Positions 8,572 to 17,854 are shown, counted from the stretch's first letter. The stretch: 64,000 nucleotides of DNA from Bacillus sp. FJAT-27225 (GCF_001685025.1 NZ_MAYU01000023.1:389660-453659); one strand, 5' to 3'. Notes: generated by a model not told the origin, from the sequence alone. Numbers and translations are program-made.

Positions 8572-9811
8572 AGTCCAGTAAATGCTGGAGCATGTCTTTG
8601 TATGATTGCCTGGCTTCCTCGAACGGTATATCGAGGGCTTCACTCAGCCTTCTCAGTAAATCATTGTCATAGCTTAGCCAGGCTGAGTAGGTTCGTTTTA
8701 CATCCCGCTCGGCAGCAACAAAGGAGTCAAACTCTGTAGAAGCGTTCCCCTTAGAGACAGCCTCAACCCTGCCTTTTTCCAACGGACGAATTAAGATCAT
8801 ATCACCATTACGGTTTTCAAAATATGTTCCATAGGAGGTTTCCCTTAAGTTAAGTTCATTTCGGTCCGCATCGAGCTTAAGCGGCTGAAGGGGAAAAACA
8901 TCAACAACTACCTTTTGGAAGATATCTTTTCCGAGCTCACAGCCACTAGCCTTTGGATGCCCGCCCCCGCCAAAACGGGACGCAAATTCGGCAACATTCA
9001 CCTCATCATGGATTGTTCGGAAGCCAGCCTTTTTTCCACCGACATTCAGGAGGGCGACCATATCGAGGTGGGAGAATAGTTTATTCAATGCATTGCCCAA
9101 TTCGGATAGATATTGTTCGGCATGGACAATACCTACGCAATATTCATCCACATTTGCCTGAACCAGCTGCCTGCTTTTTGAACGGATGTACCGTTCAATC
9201 TTGGCATCTTCAATATCAAGCAGGAAGTTTTCACTTTCCGAAAGAGAAAAAGCTTCTGGATGGTTTTTAAGCCTCTCGAGCAATTCTTCCTCGAACTCGC
9301 TCCTGTCCATAATATAAAATAAATCATTCAGCCTCTTGGCAGCCGTATTATTATTTTCATCCCATTCCCATGTGTCATACTGGCGGACAAGGTCGACAAA
9401 CTCTTCAAGCGCCTTTGTTGCGCCGAGAGCACCCTTTTTAACAAGATGGTCATAGAACAGAGAGGTAGCGCAGGTTTTTTTCCCGGAATCATACTCTGGC
9501 AAGACAAATCCCCACTCATATTCATTGAAGTGCATCGCGGTTACATGGTGATCGATGAGCCGGATATGGCCACCCTTTTTAAAACGGTCAGCAAGCTTCT
9601 TCTCCACCTCGGAATTTACTGCAAGATCTGTTATGTATAGTTCTTCCCTGGCTGTTTCAGGGTTGGCTATGTAATGCTGAACTCTGTCGTTCAAGACCCG
9701 GTGCGAACAATAAGCGACATCAGCCTGGTCTCCATACGCCAGCCTGGCAAGCAAGCCGCAGCCTAGCCCGTCCAAATCTATATCTGTGAAAAGCTTCATC
9801 TCGGAAGTCAT
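8570..9811 (-). CDS. nrnB: DHH-DHHA1 phosphoesterase, nanoRNase NrnB-like
   Basis: 413 residues. The N-terminal DHH domain shows FTDIDLDGLGCG, a metal-binding aspartate in YITDL and the LIDHHVT motif; the C-terminal DHHA1 domain has FGGGGHPKASGCEL at about residue 285. The architecture and length are closer to B. subtilis NrnB (YngD, 399 residues) than to NrnA (about 310). NrnB degrades short oligoribonucleotides left by RNA decay. A general DHH exonuclease remains possible, so the symbol is a best match. Transcribed alone, convergent with the alpha-glucosidase. Confidence 0.72.
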   Translation of the reverse strand: MTSEMKLFTDIDLDGLGCGLLARLAYGDQADVAYCSHRVLNDRVQHYIANPETAREELYITDLAVNSEVEKKLADRFKKGGHIRLIDHHVTAMHFNEYEWGFVLPEYDSGKKTCATSLFYDHLVKKGALGATKALEEFVDLVRQYDTWEWDENNNTAAKRLNDLFYIMDRSEFEEELLERLKNHPEAFSLSESENFLLDIEDAKIERYIRSKSRQLVQANVDEYCVGIVHAEQYLSELGNALNKLFSHLDMVALLNVGGKKAGFRTIHDEVNVAEFASRFGGGGHPKASGCELGKDIFQKVVVDVFPLQPLKLDADRNELNLRETSYGTYFENRNGDMILIRPLEKGRVEAVSKGNASTEFDSFVAAERDVKRTYSAWLSYDNDLLRRLSEALDIPFEEARQSYKDMLQHLLD

Positions 9812-9957
9812 CCTTTCTTGTCATTCATAAAGATTAGTTTTAACACCAAAATGTTCCTTATGCAAGGCGGTGGTCTTTTATTAGTTGATTAAGGCTAAAC
9901 GCTTTTGGGAAGAGGTTAATGGGATAAGCCATTTCTTTGTTATTTTGTATCGGGTTG

Positions 9958-9979
9958 TTCATACTTGTATCCGTATGAA
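9958..9979. promoter_or_regulatory. Inverted repeat in the nrnB / nitroreductase divergent region
   Basis: Perfect 7-bp arms TTCATAC / GTATGAA with an 8-bp spacer, in the 351-bp gap between divergent genes. Operator-like; no regulator is encoded next to it. Confidence 0.3.
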
Positions 9980-10007
9980 TCATATAATCGTGCCCTTTCT
10001 CCCCTTA

Positions 10008-10030
10008 AGGTAAAAAAACGTTATTTACCT
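10008..10030. promoter_or_regulatory. Second inverted repeat upstream of the nitroreductase
   Basis: Perfect 7-bp arms AGGTAAA / TTTACCT with a 9-bp spacer, 132 bp upstream of the nitroreductase start. Operator-like by symmetry only. Apart from these two repeats the 9812-10162 gap shows nothing clear. Confidence 0.3.
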
Positions 10031-10162
10031 AATTATACATGATTGTATTATGGCTTAAACGTACCGGCACTGTTTACTATACCCATTTTTTTGAGAGCGA
10101 GGGCCCGGGTTTTAAAAGTACAACAATGCTGGATGATTTGTTACTAGTAAGGAGGAAAAAAC

Positions 10163-10843
10163 ATGGCAGATAATGAGGAAATCAAAAAAGAAATTCTTGA
10201 GGCGTTCAATTTTAGGCATGCAACAAAGGAATTTGATCCGAACAAGAAAATTAGCGAGGATGATTTTAATTTTATCCTTGAAACAGGACGCCTATCACCA
10301 AGTTCATTCGGTGCTGAGCCATGGCGATTTATTGTTGTCCAAAATGGCGAACTCCGCAAAAAGATTAAAGAAACATCCTGGGGTGCATATGGTAAGGCCG
10401 AGAATGCCAGCCATTTCGTTATCTTCCTTGCCAGGACAGCAAAGGATACAAAGTATGATGCGGAGTATCTTCGGGATCATTTTCTGAGGTCATCAAACAT
10501 CCCTGAAGATTTCCTTTCGAAGTTTCTTGGGAGGATTGAAGAATTCCAGCGGGATGACTTCAAGCTGCTAGATAAGGACGGCAGGCTTCTGTATGAATGG
10601 GCATGCCGGCAAACCTACATAGCACTTGGGAATATGATGACAGCAGCTGCCCAGCTGAAAATTGATTCTTGTCCAATCGAAGGCTTCAATATTGAAGAAA
10701 TGAATGCCCTCTTGGATGAGGAAGGTCTCCTTGAAGGCGGAAGGTTTAGTATTTCCGTTATGGCTGCATTTGGATATCGAAAACAGGAACCTGCCCCTAA
10801 AAAACGCAGGCCAGCCGAAGATATTATTAAGTGGATTGAGTAA
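10163..10843 (+). CDS. NAD(P)H-dependent nitroreductase, YfkO-like
   Basis: 226 residues of the FMN-dependent nitroreductase fold. The N-terminus has the FMN-phosphate motif RHATKEFDP, followed by SPSSFGAEPWRFIVV, the segment that contacts FMN in this family, and the C-terminus has the usual FGYRKQEP turn. Length and pattern resemble B. subtilis YfkO, which reduces nitroaromatics and quinones. AAGGAGG is ideally placed before ATG. Followed 113 bp later by ogt in the same direction, possibly one transcript. The physiological electron acceptor is unknown. Confidence 0.88.
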   Translation: MADNEEIKKEILEAFNFRHATKEFDPNKKISEDDFNFILETGRLSPSSFGAEPWRFIVVQNGELRKKIKETSWGAYGKAENASHFVIFLARTAKDTKYDAEYLRDHFLRSSNIPEDFLSKFLGRIEEFQRDDFKLLDKDGRLLYEWACRQTYIALGNMMTAAAQLKIDSCPIEGFNIEEMNALLDEEGLLEGGRFSISVMAAFGYRKQEPAPKKRRPAEDIIKWIE

Positions 10844-10956
10844 TGCCGAAATTAATAAGCAACGGACCACTGATGGAAAAAAACATTGCGTTTCCCCGCC
10901 TATTTTGATAGGAATTAAGATAGGAAATCCAAATTGATAGGGGGAGCCTGAAACAG

Positions 10957-11475
10957 ATGGAAATAATCTACTGGTCTGTTTTTGAAAATAATCAATGGCC
11001 CTTGCATGTTGCAGCATCAAGTAAAGGTTTGTGCTTTGTAGGAACACCAGGGCAGGGGTTAGTCGAACTTGAAGCCTGGGTCAAAAAGCACCGGCCAACA
11101 TCACAGCTGATGAAGGATAACCGGATTCTAGACCCGTATATTTCGGAGTTGCGCGAATATCTGGAAGGAACCAGGACCAGTTTCGCCATGCCGGTTGATA
11201 CGAAAGGAACGCCGTTTCAGCAAACCATTTGGGATGCATTAAAAGAAATCCCGTACGGCAGGACCGTTACCTATAGTGACATTGCAGACCGGATTGGAAA
11301 ACCATCGGCAGTACGAGCGGTTGGTTCAGCGATAGGCGCAAACCCGGTTATGATTACAATCCCTTGTCATAGAGTAATTGGAAAAAATGGAACACTCACC
11401 GGTTTCCGGGGCGGAATTGAAATGAAGAAGTTTTTGCTGGAGCATGAACATACGTTTTCAGCCGTGCATCAATGA
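10957..11475 (+). CDS. ogt: Methylated-DNA--protein-cysteine methyltransferase
   Basis: 172 residues. The acceptor cysteine is C137 in IPCHRVI, with the arginine-finger helix SAVRAVGSAIGANP just before it. The protein removes O6-alkyl groups from guanine in a one-way suicide reaction. Length agrees with Ogt-type enzymes without an Ada regulatory domain. A GGGGGAG-like ribosome binding site precedes ATG. It follows a nitroreductase gene and ends in a strong terminator. Confidence 0.93.
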   Translation: MEIIYWSVFENNQWPLHVAASSKGLCFVGTPGQGLVELEAWVKKHRPTSQLMKDNRILDPYISELREYLEGTRTSFAMPVDTKGTPFQQTIWDALKEIPYGRTVTYSDIADRIGKPSAVRAVGSAIGANPVMITIPCHRVIGKNGTLTGFRGGIEMKKFLLEHEHTFSAVHQ

Positions 11476-11491
11476 AAAGACAGTAGAAAAA

Positions 11492-11530
11492 ATGCCATTC
11501 GCCAGACTACCGGCGAATGGCATAGTTTTT
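11492..11530 (+). terminator. Terminator of ogt
   Basis: Perfect 12-bp stem ATGCCATTCGCC with an 8-nt loop and a following T run. Confidence 0.9.
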
Positions 11531-11637
11531 CTTATGCGTTAGGAAAATTCAAATTTGCTGGGAAAAAGGCGGTATGCATATAGCATCCGCCTTTTTAATG
11601 AAGCAAGTTATTAGCCCCAAAGATAGCTGTAATGACT

Positions 11638-12420
11638 TTATAAAAGCGATTCGGCGCCATCAATATAAATTTCGGTGCCGGTAATATGGCTTGATAAATC
11701 GGATGCCAGGAAGTACACAAGGTCTGCTACCTGCTCCGGCTTTCCTGGCTCGTTTGCGAGCGGCTGATTTCCTTCGGGATACTCGACAGGGATAGTGATT
11801 TTTTCAAGCTCTTCCTCAGCCGGGAACGTATTATCATGGATATTGGTGTCTATTGCTCCAGGGCAAATTGTATTAACCCTGATTTTATAGTTCGAAAGCT
11901 CAAGTGCTGCCATCTTCCCAAATCCGACTTGTCCAGCTTTTGATGTGCTATAGGCGGAGAAACCGAAGTTTTTAAACCAGCGATTCCCGTTGATTGAGCT
12001 AGTGATAATCATGCTGCCACCTCGTTCCTTCATATAAGGTATCGCGTACTTTACCGTTAGGAAGGTACCCCTTAGATTAGTCGTAATCGTTTCATCCCAG
12101 TCATCCGCTTCAAGATCCTCAATGGGGGCAATGACCCCGTTAATTCCTGCATTGGCAAACACAATATCAAGCCTTCCAAATGCTTCAACCGTCTGTTTGT
12201 ATGCTTGTTGTACATCATCCGGGTTTGCGACATCGCATTCGGCAATAATCGCGCTGCTGCCTTTTTGTTCAATAATTGCTTTTACTTCTTCTGCATTTTC
12301 CTCTTTTACGTCAATTAAGGCGACTTTTGCCCCTTCGCTGGCCAGTTTGATGGCAGCGGCCCGGCCAATCCCGGAACTTGCCCCTGTTACAAATGCTACT
12401 TTTCCATCCAATATTCCCAT
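11638..12420 (-). CDS. SDR family oxidoreductase
   Basis: About 260 residues of a classical short-chain dehydrogenase. The Rossmann motif TGASSGIG is near residue 12, FANAGIN near 88, and the active-site pair is YSTSK. D after VALI suggests NAD(H) rather than NADP(H). ATG 12420 is preferred over ATG 12435 because GGAGG lies 8 bp upstream of it and inside the longer version. The stop is followed by no clear terminator. Substrate cannot be inferred; an insert before the final GTEIYIDGAES is longer than usual (ITIPVEYPEGNQP). Confidence 0.85.
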   Translation of the reverse strand: MGILDGKVAFVTGASSGIGRAAAIKLASEGAKVALIDVKEENAEEVKAIIEQKGSSAIIAECDVANPDDVQQAYKQTVEAFGRLDIVFANAGINGVIAPIEDLEADDWDETITTNLRGTFLTVKYAIPYMKERGGSMIITSSINGNRWFKNFGFSAYSTSKAGQVGFGKMAALELSNYKIRVNTICPGAIDTNIHDNTFPAEEELEKITIPVEYPEGNQPLANEPGKPEQVADLVYFLASDLSSHITGTEIYIDGAESLL

Positions 12421-12558
12421 TCGCCATACCTCCATTCTTGCAAACTTTACTTACTTCTTATCCCCATTTTTTCAAGATGGAAACCTGCCACTCCAAAATC
12501 TGAATAATTGGTTAGGCATTGTTCGACTGGTAATGAGTGTGACTGAATTGTGAAATTC

Positions 12559-12700
12559 TCGGATATATGTAAAATTTCTCGGATAAGTGATCAAAAATCC
12601 CGGATAAGTGGTCAAAGAAACCTCGGACATATGAAAATTCCCTAGGATAGGTAATCAAAAATATCGGATATAACTGTAAAACCGCCGGATAAGTTAATAG
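12559..12700. repeat. Tandem array of about 21 bp, seven degenerate units
   Basis: GGATA-type cores begin at 12561, 12581, 12602, 12625, 12645, 12666 and 12687 (steps 20, 21, 23, 20, 21, 21). Better units read TCGGATAAGTGRTCAAAAA. Because the period is near seven codons, a minus-strand open frame (12512-12727) with a heptapeptide pattern appears, but it lacks a good ribosome binding site and is not called. The remaining gap to the SAM hydrolase gene holds no gene. Confidence 0.75.
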
Positions 12701-12906
12701 CTTGCCAGCACGGCTACCGCTATCCATTTATACCGCTGAACTTGAAGCCGGCTTTAGTCCATTCCTAAGTCTTGAAAATTAAATGAATGATGAGAGAAGT
12801 TTTTCTTTTTTCATACAAGGGGAAGTAAATAGAGGAGTTGAATTGTTAGTATAGTGAAAGTAAGAGGCTGCTATATTTATTTGAAAGAAGAATGAGGGGG
12901 ATTTGC

Positions 12907-13764
12907 ATGAACGGGGCGTTAGTTTTGCAGTCGGATTTTGGAATAAGCGATGGAGCGGTTAGTGCAATGTATGGAGTCGCGTTCTCTGTTGACAGTGCCA
13001 TCCGCATATTTGATTTAACCCATGATATCCCTCCATTTAATATATGGGAGGGGTCTTACCGTTTGCTCCAGACAATCTCCTATTGGCCGGAAGGAACTGT
13101 GTTTGTTTCTGTCGTAGATCCTGGCGTTGGTTCTGCCAGGAGGAGTGTTGCCGTCAAAACAAGCGATGGGAAATATATTATCACTCCTGATAATGGAACT
13201 CTGACACATATACATAAATTCATTGGCATTATTGAAGCAAGGGAGCTAGATGAGGAAAAAAACAGGCTGCCCCATTCGAAGGAGTCTTACACGTTCCACG
13301 GCAGGGATATTTTTGCCTATACAGGCGCCCGACTTACGATGGGTAAATTGGCTTTTGATCAAATAGGCAAGATAATTGATGGTGAAACACTTGTAAGCCT
13401 TCCATTGAATTCCGCTTCTCTAAAAGACGGATATATAAGCGGGATAGTCGAAATCCATGATGTCCGGTTTGGAAATATTTGGACAAATATTAACCGGGAC
13501 TTGCTCAAGGAGGCTGGAATCCACTACGGAGACCGGTTAATTGTGTCAATCGGAAATGGGACAAGGCAAGTATACAGAAATACGATGACTTTCGGCCGAT
13601 CCTTTGCCGATACGATTGTTGGTGAACCTCTTGTTTATATCAACTCCCTGGACAATATTGCGATTGCCATTAACCAGGGGTCGTTTGCTGATGCATTTCA
13701 TATCGGCTCAGGAACAAATTGGACAATTTCATTTGTAAAGAGAGACGATAGCTATGGAGCTTGA
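12907..13764 (+). CDS. SAM hydrolase (S-adenosyl-L-methionine hydroxide adenosyltransferase, DUF62 family)
   Basis: 285 residues. Family hallmarks are LQSDFGISDGAVSAM at the N-terminus, DLTHDIPPFN, VSVVDPGVGSARR, ITPDNGTL and FHGRDIFAY. Relatives hydrolyse SAM to adenosine and methionine using an activated water. ATG 12907 is chosen because GAGGGGG lies 6 bp before it; the in-frame ATG at 12892 overlaps that site. Monocistronic apart from a gene remnant directly after its stop. Confidence 0.88.
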   Translation: MNGALVLQSDFGISDGAVSAMYGVAFSVDSAIRIFDLTHDIPPFNIWEGSYRLLQTISYWPEGTVFVSVVDPGVGSARRSVAVKTSDGKYIITPDNGTLTHIHKFIGIIEARELDEEKNRLPHSKESYTFHGRDIFAYTGARLTMGKLAFDQIGKIIDGETLVSLPLNSASLKDGYISGIVEIHDVRFGNIWTNINRDLLKEAGIHYGDRLIVSIGNGTRQVYRNTMTFGRSFADTIVGEPLVYINSLDNIAIAINQGSFADAFHIGSGTNWTISFVKRDDSYGA

Positions 13765-13998
13765 TCAACTTTTGAAGGAATCCATATTTTGTTCCGTACT
13801 TCAATTGGCGGGCTTGTCCCTTACATTGAACTTGATTTAAGGCAGGATTATGTAGACGTACGGCTTCCGGTAAAAGAAATATGGATTGGGCCAACGAATA
13901 AGATGGATAACGCATACCGGGGTCTGGAAGCATTTCTGGATTCTCTCGGATATTTTAAAACAGAAATAAAGAAATCCGTCATACCATTAAGATTTTAA
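13765..13998 (+). pseudogene. C-terminal remnant of a larger protein (DUF2971-like)
   Basis: The frame right after the SAM hydrolase stop reads continuously (STFEGIHILFRTSIGG...) to a stop at 13998 and ends IWIGPTNKMDNAYRGLEAFL, which resembles the C-terminus of DUF2971 proteins. No start codon with a convincing signal is present at the join; a TTG near 13786 behind AAGGA is the only candidate. It looks like the tail of a gene whose front was lost by deletion. Family identification is from memory and moderate. Confidence 0.5.
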
Positions 13999-14030
13999 AA
14001 AGCTATTCCTTATAGAAGGGATAGCTTTTT
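13997..14030 (+). terminator. Terminator after the gene remnant
   Basis: AAAAAGCTATTCCTT paired with AAGGGATAGCTTTTT, short loop, T run; it overlaps the last bases of the remnant. Confidence 0.85.
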
Positions 14031-14181
14031 AATTTCCTTGCTTCAAAGCAATGAATACATTCTGGATAAATTAGTTTAAAACTGAAACAAAAATATATGT
14101 TATTTCGTCAGTTTAGGCGAGTATACTTAACGTATAGAAAAGTTCCGGGACAACCGGGGGCAGGATGTATGGGAGGAAAGG

Positions 14182-16146
14182 GTGGAGGAAGTGGCTGATA
14201 TGGCAAAGCGGGATTCCCTGCTTTTCATTTATTTCGGATCAATAGCCTTTATTGATTTCATTTTTAGGTTGGGTGTCTTTGAAAATTTTTATTTGCGGGA
14301 CTATAGTTTATCAATCCTTTTTATTTTGGCACTTTCATTTTTGTTCCACTTTTTGACCAGCTTCCTTTCTGGTATCGCCAGTTATGTAGTTGCCTGTCTT
14401 ATTCTTTTGTCGGTGACGATTCTTTATGCCTCCCAATTTATCTATTTTCAATTTTTCAGGACCTTTTATAGCGTATATTCAGCTGGAAATGGCGGCCAAG
14501 TTCTAGAATTCTGGAAAGATATACGACTGCTAATTGCAGAGAACGCACTGTGGCTTGGGGTGTTTTTTATACCTCTGTTGCTGCTCGTGATTTGGGGAAG
14601 AAAGCTCATATCGCCCAAAAAATTCGGTAAATTGAACCGCATTTCGGTTGCATGTTGCTTTATCATTGTCCAGATTGCAAGTATTGGAACTGTTTTTGCA
14701 AGTGGAAAAGATATCAACTCAGCTTATGACTTATACTACCGAAACAGCTTCCCGCTGCTTTCCGTAGAGAAGCTTGGCCTTATCACAACGATGCGGTTGG
14801 ATTTGCAAAGACTCGTGACCGGATGGTCTCCAAAGCTCAGAGCAGTTGTGGACCCTGGCCAGTCTGAAGTCCCACGTCCCAACCCACAGGATTATTCTCC
14901 CGAGAAAAAGGTTGAATATAATAGAATGAACCTCGATTTCGAAGCGATGGCTGCTGCCGAGAAGGACCAGGAACTAAAAAACATGCACACCTACTTCAGC
15001 AAGGTACAGTCTACTGAGAAAAACGATTATACAGGAAAGTTCAAAGGCTATAATCTTATATTTATCACCGCCGAAGGCTTTTCCCCATACGCAGTTAATA
15101 AAGACGTGACACCGACATTGTATAAGCTTGTCCATGAGGGCTATAACTTTAAAAATTTCTACAATCCAATCTGGGGGGTCAGTACGTCTGATGGGGAATA
15201 TGTAGCGACACTTGGGCTTATCCCAAAGAGCGGAGTATGGAGCTTCCAGGAATCCGCAAAGAATTATCTGCCGTTTGCAATGGGAAACCAGCTGAAAGAA
15301 CTTGGCTATATAACAAAGGCATATCACAACCATACGTATACCTATTACCGGAGGGATTTGTCCCATCCGAATATGGGCTATGAGTATAAAGGGCTTGGAA
15401 ATGGCCTTGATGTAAAGAAGACATGGCCGGAGTCAGACCTGGAAATGGTTGAAAAGACCGGGCATGAGTATATTGGGGATAAACCCTTTCATGCTTATTA
15501 CATGACGGTCAGCGGGCATATGCAATACTCGTTTACTGGAAACTATATCGCTTGGAAAAATAAGCAGCATGTTGCTTCTCTAAATCTTTCGGAACAGGCA
15601 AAGGCCTACCTTGCAACACAAATCGAGCTCGATCGTGCACTTGAAAACCTCCTCAGCCAGCTGGAGCAGGCAGGGGTGGCGGAGAGGACACTGATTGCTT
15701 TAAGTGCGGACCATTACCCTTATGGGCTTGACCCGGCTACGATAGATGAACTTGCGGGCCAAAAGGTTGAAAAAAATTTCGAGCTTTACAGGAGCCCATT
15801 TCTCCTTTATGCAAAGGGGATGAAACCTTTAGTCATTGATAAACCAGCTTCCAGCCTTGACATTATCCCAACACTGTCCAACTTGCTTGGCCTCGAGTAC
15901 GACTCAAGACTATTAATGGGCCGGGACATCTTTTCGCAAGAAGCCCCTCTCGTCATGTTTATGAACAAAAGCTTTATCACGGACAAAGGGCGATATAATG
16001 CGATAACAGGGGAGTTTATATCTGAGCCGGGCACTGACGTTGACCAGGGGTATGTAAAGACAATGTCCTCCATAGTTGAGGCGAAGTTCTACTATTCGTC
16101 CAAAATTCTTGACCTTGATTATTATCGGAAAGTCTTAAACCCTTAA
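14182..16146 (+). CDS. LtaS-family membrane sulfatase / phosphoglycerol transferase
   Basis: 654 residues. About five transmembrane helices occupy residues 15-185, followed by an extracellular alkaline-phosphatase-fold domain. The expected nucleophile threonine lies in GVSTSDGEY (T335), and the metal ligands in TAEGFS and LSADHYPYG are present. LtaS relatives polymerise glycerol phosphate on lipoteichoic acid or prime it. TSDGEY replaces the usual TSDAEF, so the protein may be a divergent paralogue. GTG 14182 follows GGGAGGAAAGG; ATG 14200 is an alternative with its own GGAGGAAG. Stands alone with a terminator on each side. Confidence 0.85.
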   Translation: MEEVADMAKRDSLLFIYFGSIAFIDFIFRLGVFENFYLRDYSLSILFILALSFLFHFLTSFLSGIASYVVACLILLSVTILYASQFIYFQFFRTFYSVYSAGNGGQVLEFWKDIRLLIAENALWLGVFFIPLLLLVIWGRKLISPKKFGKLNRISVACCFIIVQIASIGTVFASGKDINSAYDLYYRNSFPLLSVEKLGLITTMRLDLQRLVTGWSPKLRAVVDPGQSEVPRPNPQDYSPEKKVEYNRMNLDFEAMAAAEKDQELKNMHTYFSKVQSTEKNDYTGKFKGYNLIFITAEGFSPYAVNKDVTPTLYKLVHEGYNFKNFYNPIWGVSTSDGEYVATLGLIPKSGVWSFQESAKNYLPFAMGNQLKELGYITKAYHNHTYTYYRRDLSHPNMGYEYKGLGNGLDVKKTWPESDLEMVEKTGHEYIGDKPFHAYYMTVSGHMQYSFTGNYIAWKNKQHVASLNLSEQAKAYLATQIELDRALENLLSQLEQAGVAERTLIALSADHYPYGLDPATIDELAGQKVEKNFELYRSPFLLYAKGMKPLVIDKPASSLDIIPTLSNLLGLEYDSRLLMGRDIFSQEAPLVMFMNKSFITDKGRYNAITGEFISEPGTDVDQGYVKTMSSIVEAKFYYSSKILDLDYYRKVLNP

Positions 16147-16173
16147 TATATCTTGCTTTTATTTTCTTTGCGT

Positions 16174-16195
16174 ACCGGCCCCAGCCGGTTTTTTT
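16174..16195 (+). terminator. Terminator of the LtaS-family gene
   Basis: ACCGGC-CCCA-GCCGGT followed by a T run. Confidence 0.85.
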
Positions 16196-16339
16196 CTTTC
16201 CAACTTATCCATATTGCGCTGTTTTTGCTCAATAATCGACAAATAGTCACAAGGTTCTGTAAAATAAAGCTGGAGCATATTCTTTCCAGCCAGTGAAAAA
16301 TACATGATGACCATTATTGTATGATGGAGAGTGAGATCT

Positions 16340-17812
16340 ATGTCCAGCAGCTACCCGCTTTTTGGCGGCAACAAGGATTACATGGTATATAATCCCGATG
16401 AACTGATTGATTTGTTTCTGACCAACACAGCAGATGGCTTTGCTATAGTGGGCATGGATAATCGCTATATTCGCGTCAACCCAACATACTGCAAGATTTT
16501 TGGCTACGAAGAATATGAACTGCTCGGCAGACAATTTAATGAATTTGTCCATCCCGATGAAGTTTCGGGAATTTTTGAAGAAGTGAAGAAGGGGAAGATT
16601 TTTTCAAACATTCTTTCGCAGCGATACCATAAAAATGGCCAGATGATTGATATTGCTGTTTCATACTCGCCTTTTCGCAATTCTTCAGGGGAAATCATAG
16701 CAGTTATCGGCATTTTCCGGGATATTACCGGCTCGAGGAATCTTGAGAGAGAACTGAAGAAAAGCCGGGAACTTTACAGGCTCATTACCGAGAATACTAC
16801 AGATTTAATTACTGTTCTCTCAAATACGAAAAATAAAACGATTATCTTTGCATCCCCTTCATATAAAAAGGTCTGTGGAATCGATCCGGCTCAATTGGTG
16901 GGGAGAAGTGTCTATGACTTTCTTTCAAAAAAGGAAGCGGTGGGCCTTTATAAAATTATTAAATGTCTATCGAAAAAGGGTGAACCTGTCCTTTTTGAAA
17001 ACGAAATAAAACTGCCAAGAGGAGATATGCTCTATCTGGAATACAATATCTCAGCTATTCATGATGAGCATGGTGAAATTGATTCTTTCCTGACAGTTGC
17101 GCGCAATATAACAGATAGAGTAAGAAATGAAACCGCAATACGAAATCTTGACAGGCTATCAATCATTGGCCAGCTTGCAGCCGGGGTTGCACATGAAATC
17201 AGGAATCCGCTTACCTCTTTAAAGGGATTTTCCAAGCTTCTTTTAAACGATAATTCAAAGGAGAAGCAGGAGCAATACCTTGAGATTGTCCGCAATGAAT
17301 TGGACCGGATTGATATGATTGTCAATGAATTCATGTCATTGGCTAAACCCCAGGCCATCAGATTTGAAAGAGCGAATTTATATCCTATCCTTGATGGGAC
17401 TGTTAATATCATTCAGCCGCAGGCACTCCTCCACAATGTTGAAATCAAAACAAACTATCCCGCTGAAGACATTGCTCTCCTCTGCAGCCCGAACCAGTTG
17501 AAACAAGTATTCGTCAATTTTTTAAAAAATTCAATTGAAGCAATGCCAAACGGCGGAAATATTACGATTAAAGTGGAAAAAACAGCCCCTGACCGAGTAA
17601 ACATTCTCTTTAGGGATGAAGGGTCAGGCATTGACCCGGAGATAGTACGATACCTGGGAACTCCTTTTTATACGACGAAGGACAAAGGGATAGGTTTGGG
17701 ATTGACGGTAAGCAATAAAATCATTCAGGAGCATAACGGGGAGATGAAAATTTCGAGCCAGGTTGGAGTTGGGACCGATATTAGCCTCGAACTGGCATGC
17801 CTTCATAGTTAA
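16340..17812 (+). CDS. PAS-domain sensor histidine kinase, sporulation-kinase type
   Basis: 490 residues without membrane segments. Two PAS domains (about 20-135 and 140-255) precede a HisKA domain with the phospho-acceptor H288 (numbered from GTG 16331; H285 from ATG) in AHEIRNPLTSLKGF, and an HATPase domain with NFLKNSIEA, DEGSGI and KGIGLGL. HEIRNPL plus cytoplasmic PAS modules is the pattern of KinA/KinE-type kinases feeding the Spo0F phosphorelay. No response regulator is adjacent, so it is an orphan kinase. ATG 16340 is preferred: GGAG ends 10 bp before it but only one base before GTG 16331. Signal unknown. Confidence 0.87.
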   Translation: MSSSYPLFGGNKDYMVYNPDELIDLFLTNTADGFAIVGMDNRYIRVNPTYCKIFGYEEYELLGRQFNEFVHPDEVSGIFEEVKKGKIFSNILSQRYHKNGQMIDIAVSYSPFRNSSGEIIAVIGIFRDITGSRNLERELKKSRELYRLITENTTDLITVLSNTKNKTIIFASPSYKKVCGIDPAQLVGRSVYDFLSKKEAVGLYKIIKCLSKKGEPVLFENEIKLPRGDMLYLEYNISAIHDEHGEIDSFLTVARNITDRVRNETAIRNLDRLSIIGQLAAGVAHEIRNPLTSLKGFSKLLLNDNSKEKQEQYLEIVRNELDRIDMIVNEFMSLAKPQAIRFERANLYPILDGTVNIIQPQALLHNVEIKTNYPAEDIALLCSPNQLKQVFVNFLKNSIEAMPNGGNITIKVEKTAPDRVNILFRDEGSGIDPEIVRYLGTPFYTTKDKGIGLGLTVSNKIIQEHNGEMKISSQVGVGTDISLELACLHS

Positions 17813-17854
17813 AAAGACAGGCACATGGGAAAGCCCATTGCGCCTGTCTTTTTT
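17811..17854. terminator. Bidirectional terminator
   Basis: AAAAAGACAGGC arm paired with GCCTGTCTTTTTT, with an inner TGGG/CCCA pair, between the convergent kinase and MFS genes. Confidence 0.88.

Noticed and set aside
12512..12727. 71-residue minus-strand gene
   Set aside because: The frame only reflects the near-21-bp DNA repeat; no start signal, no known family.
16236..16243. Spo0A box upstream of the PAS kinase
   Set aside because: TTTGTCGA on the minus strand fits the core, but a 7-8 bp match is expected by chance and no promoter could be fixed relative to it.
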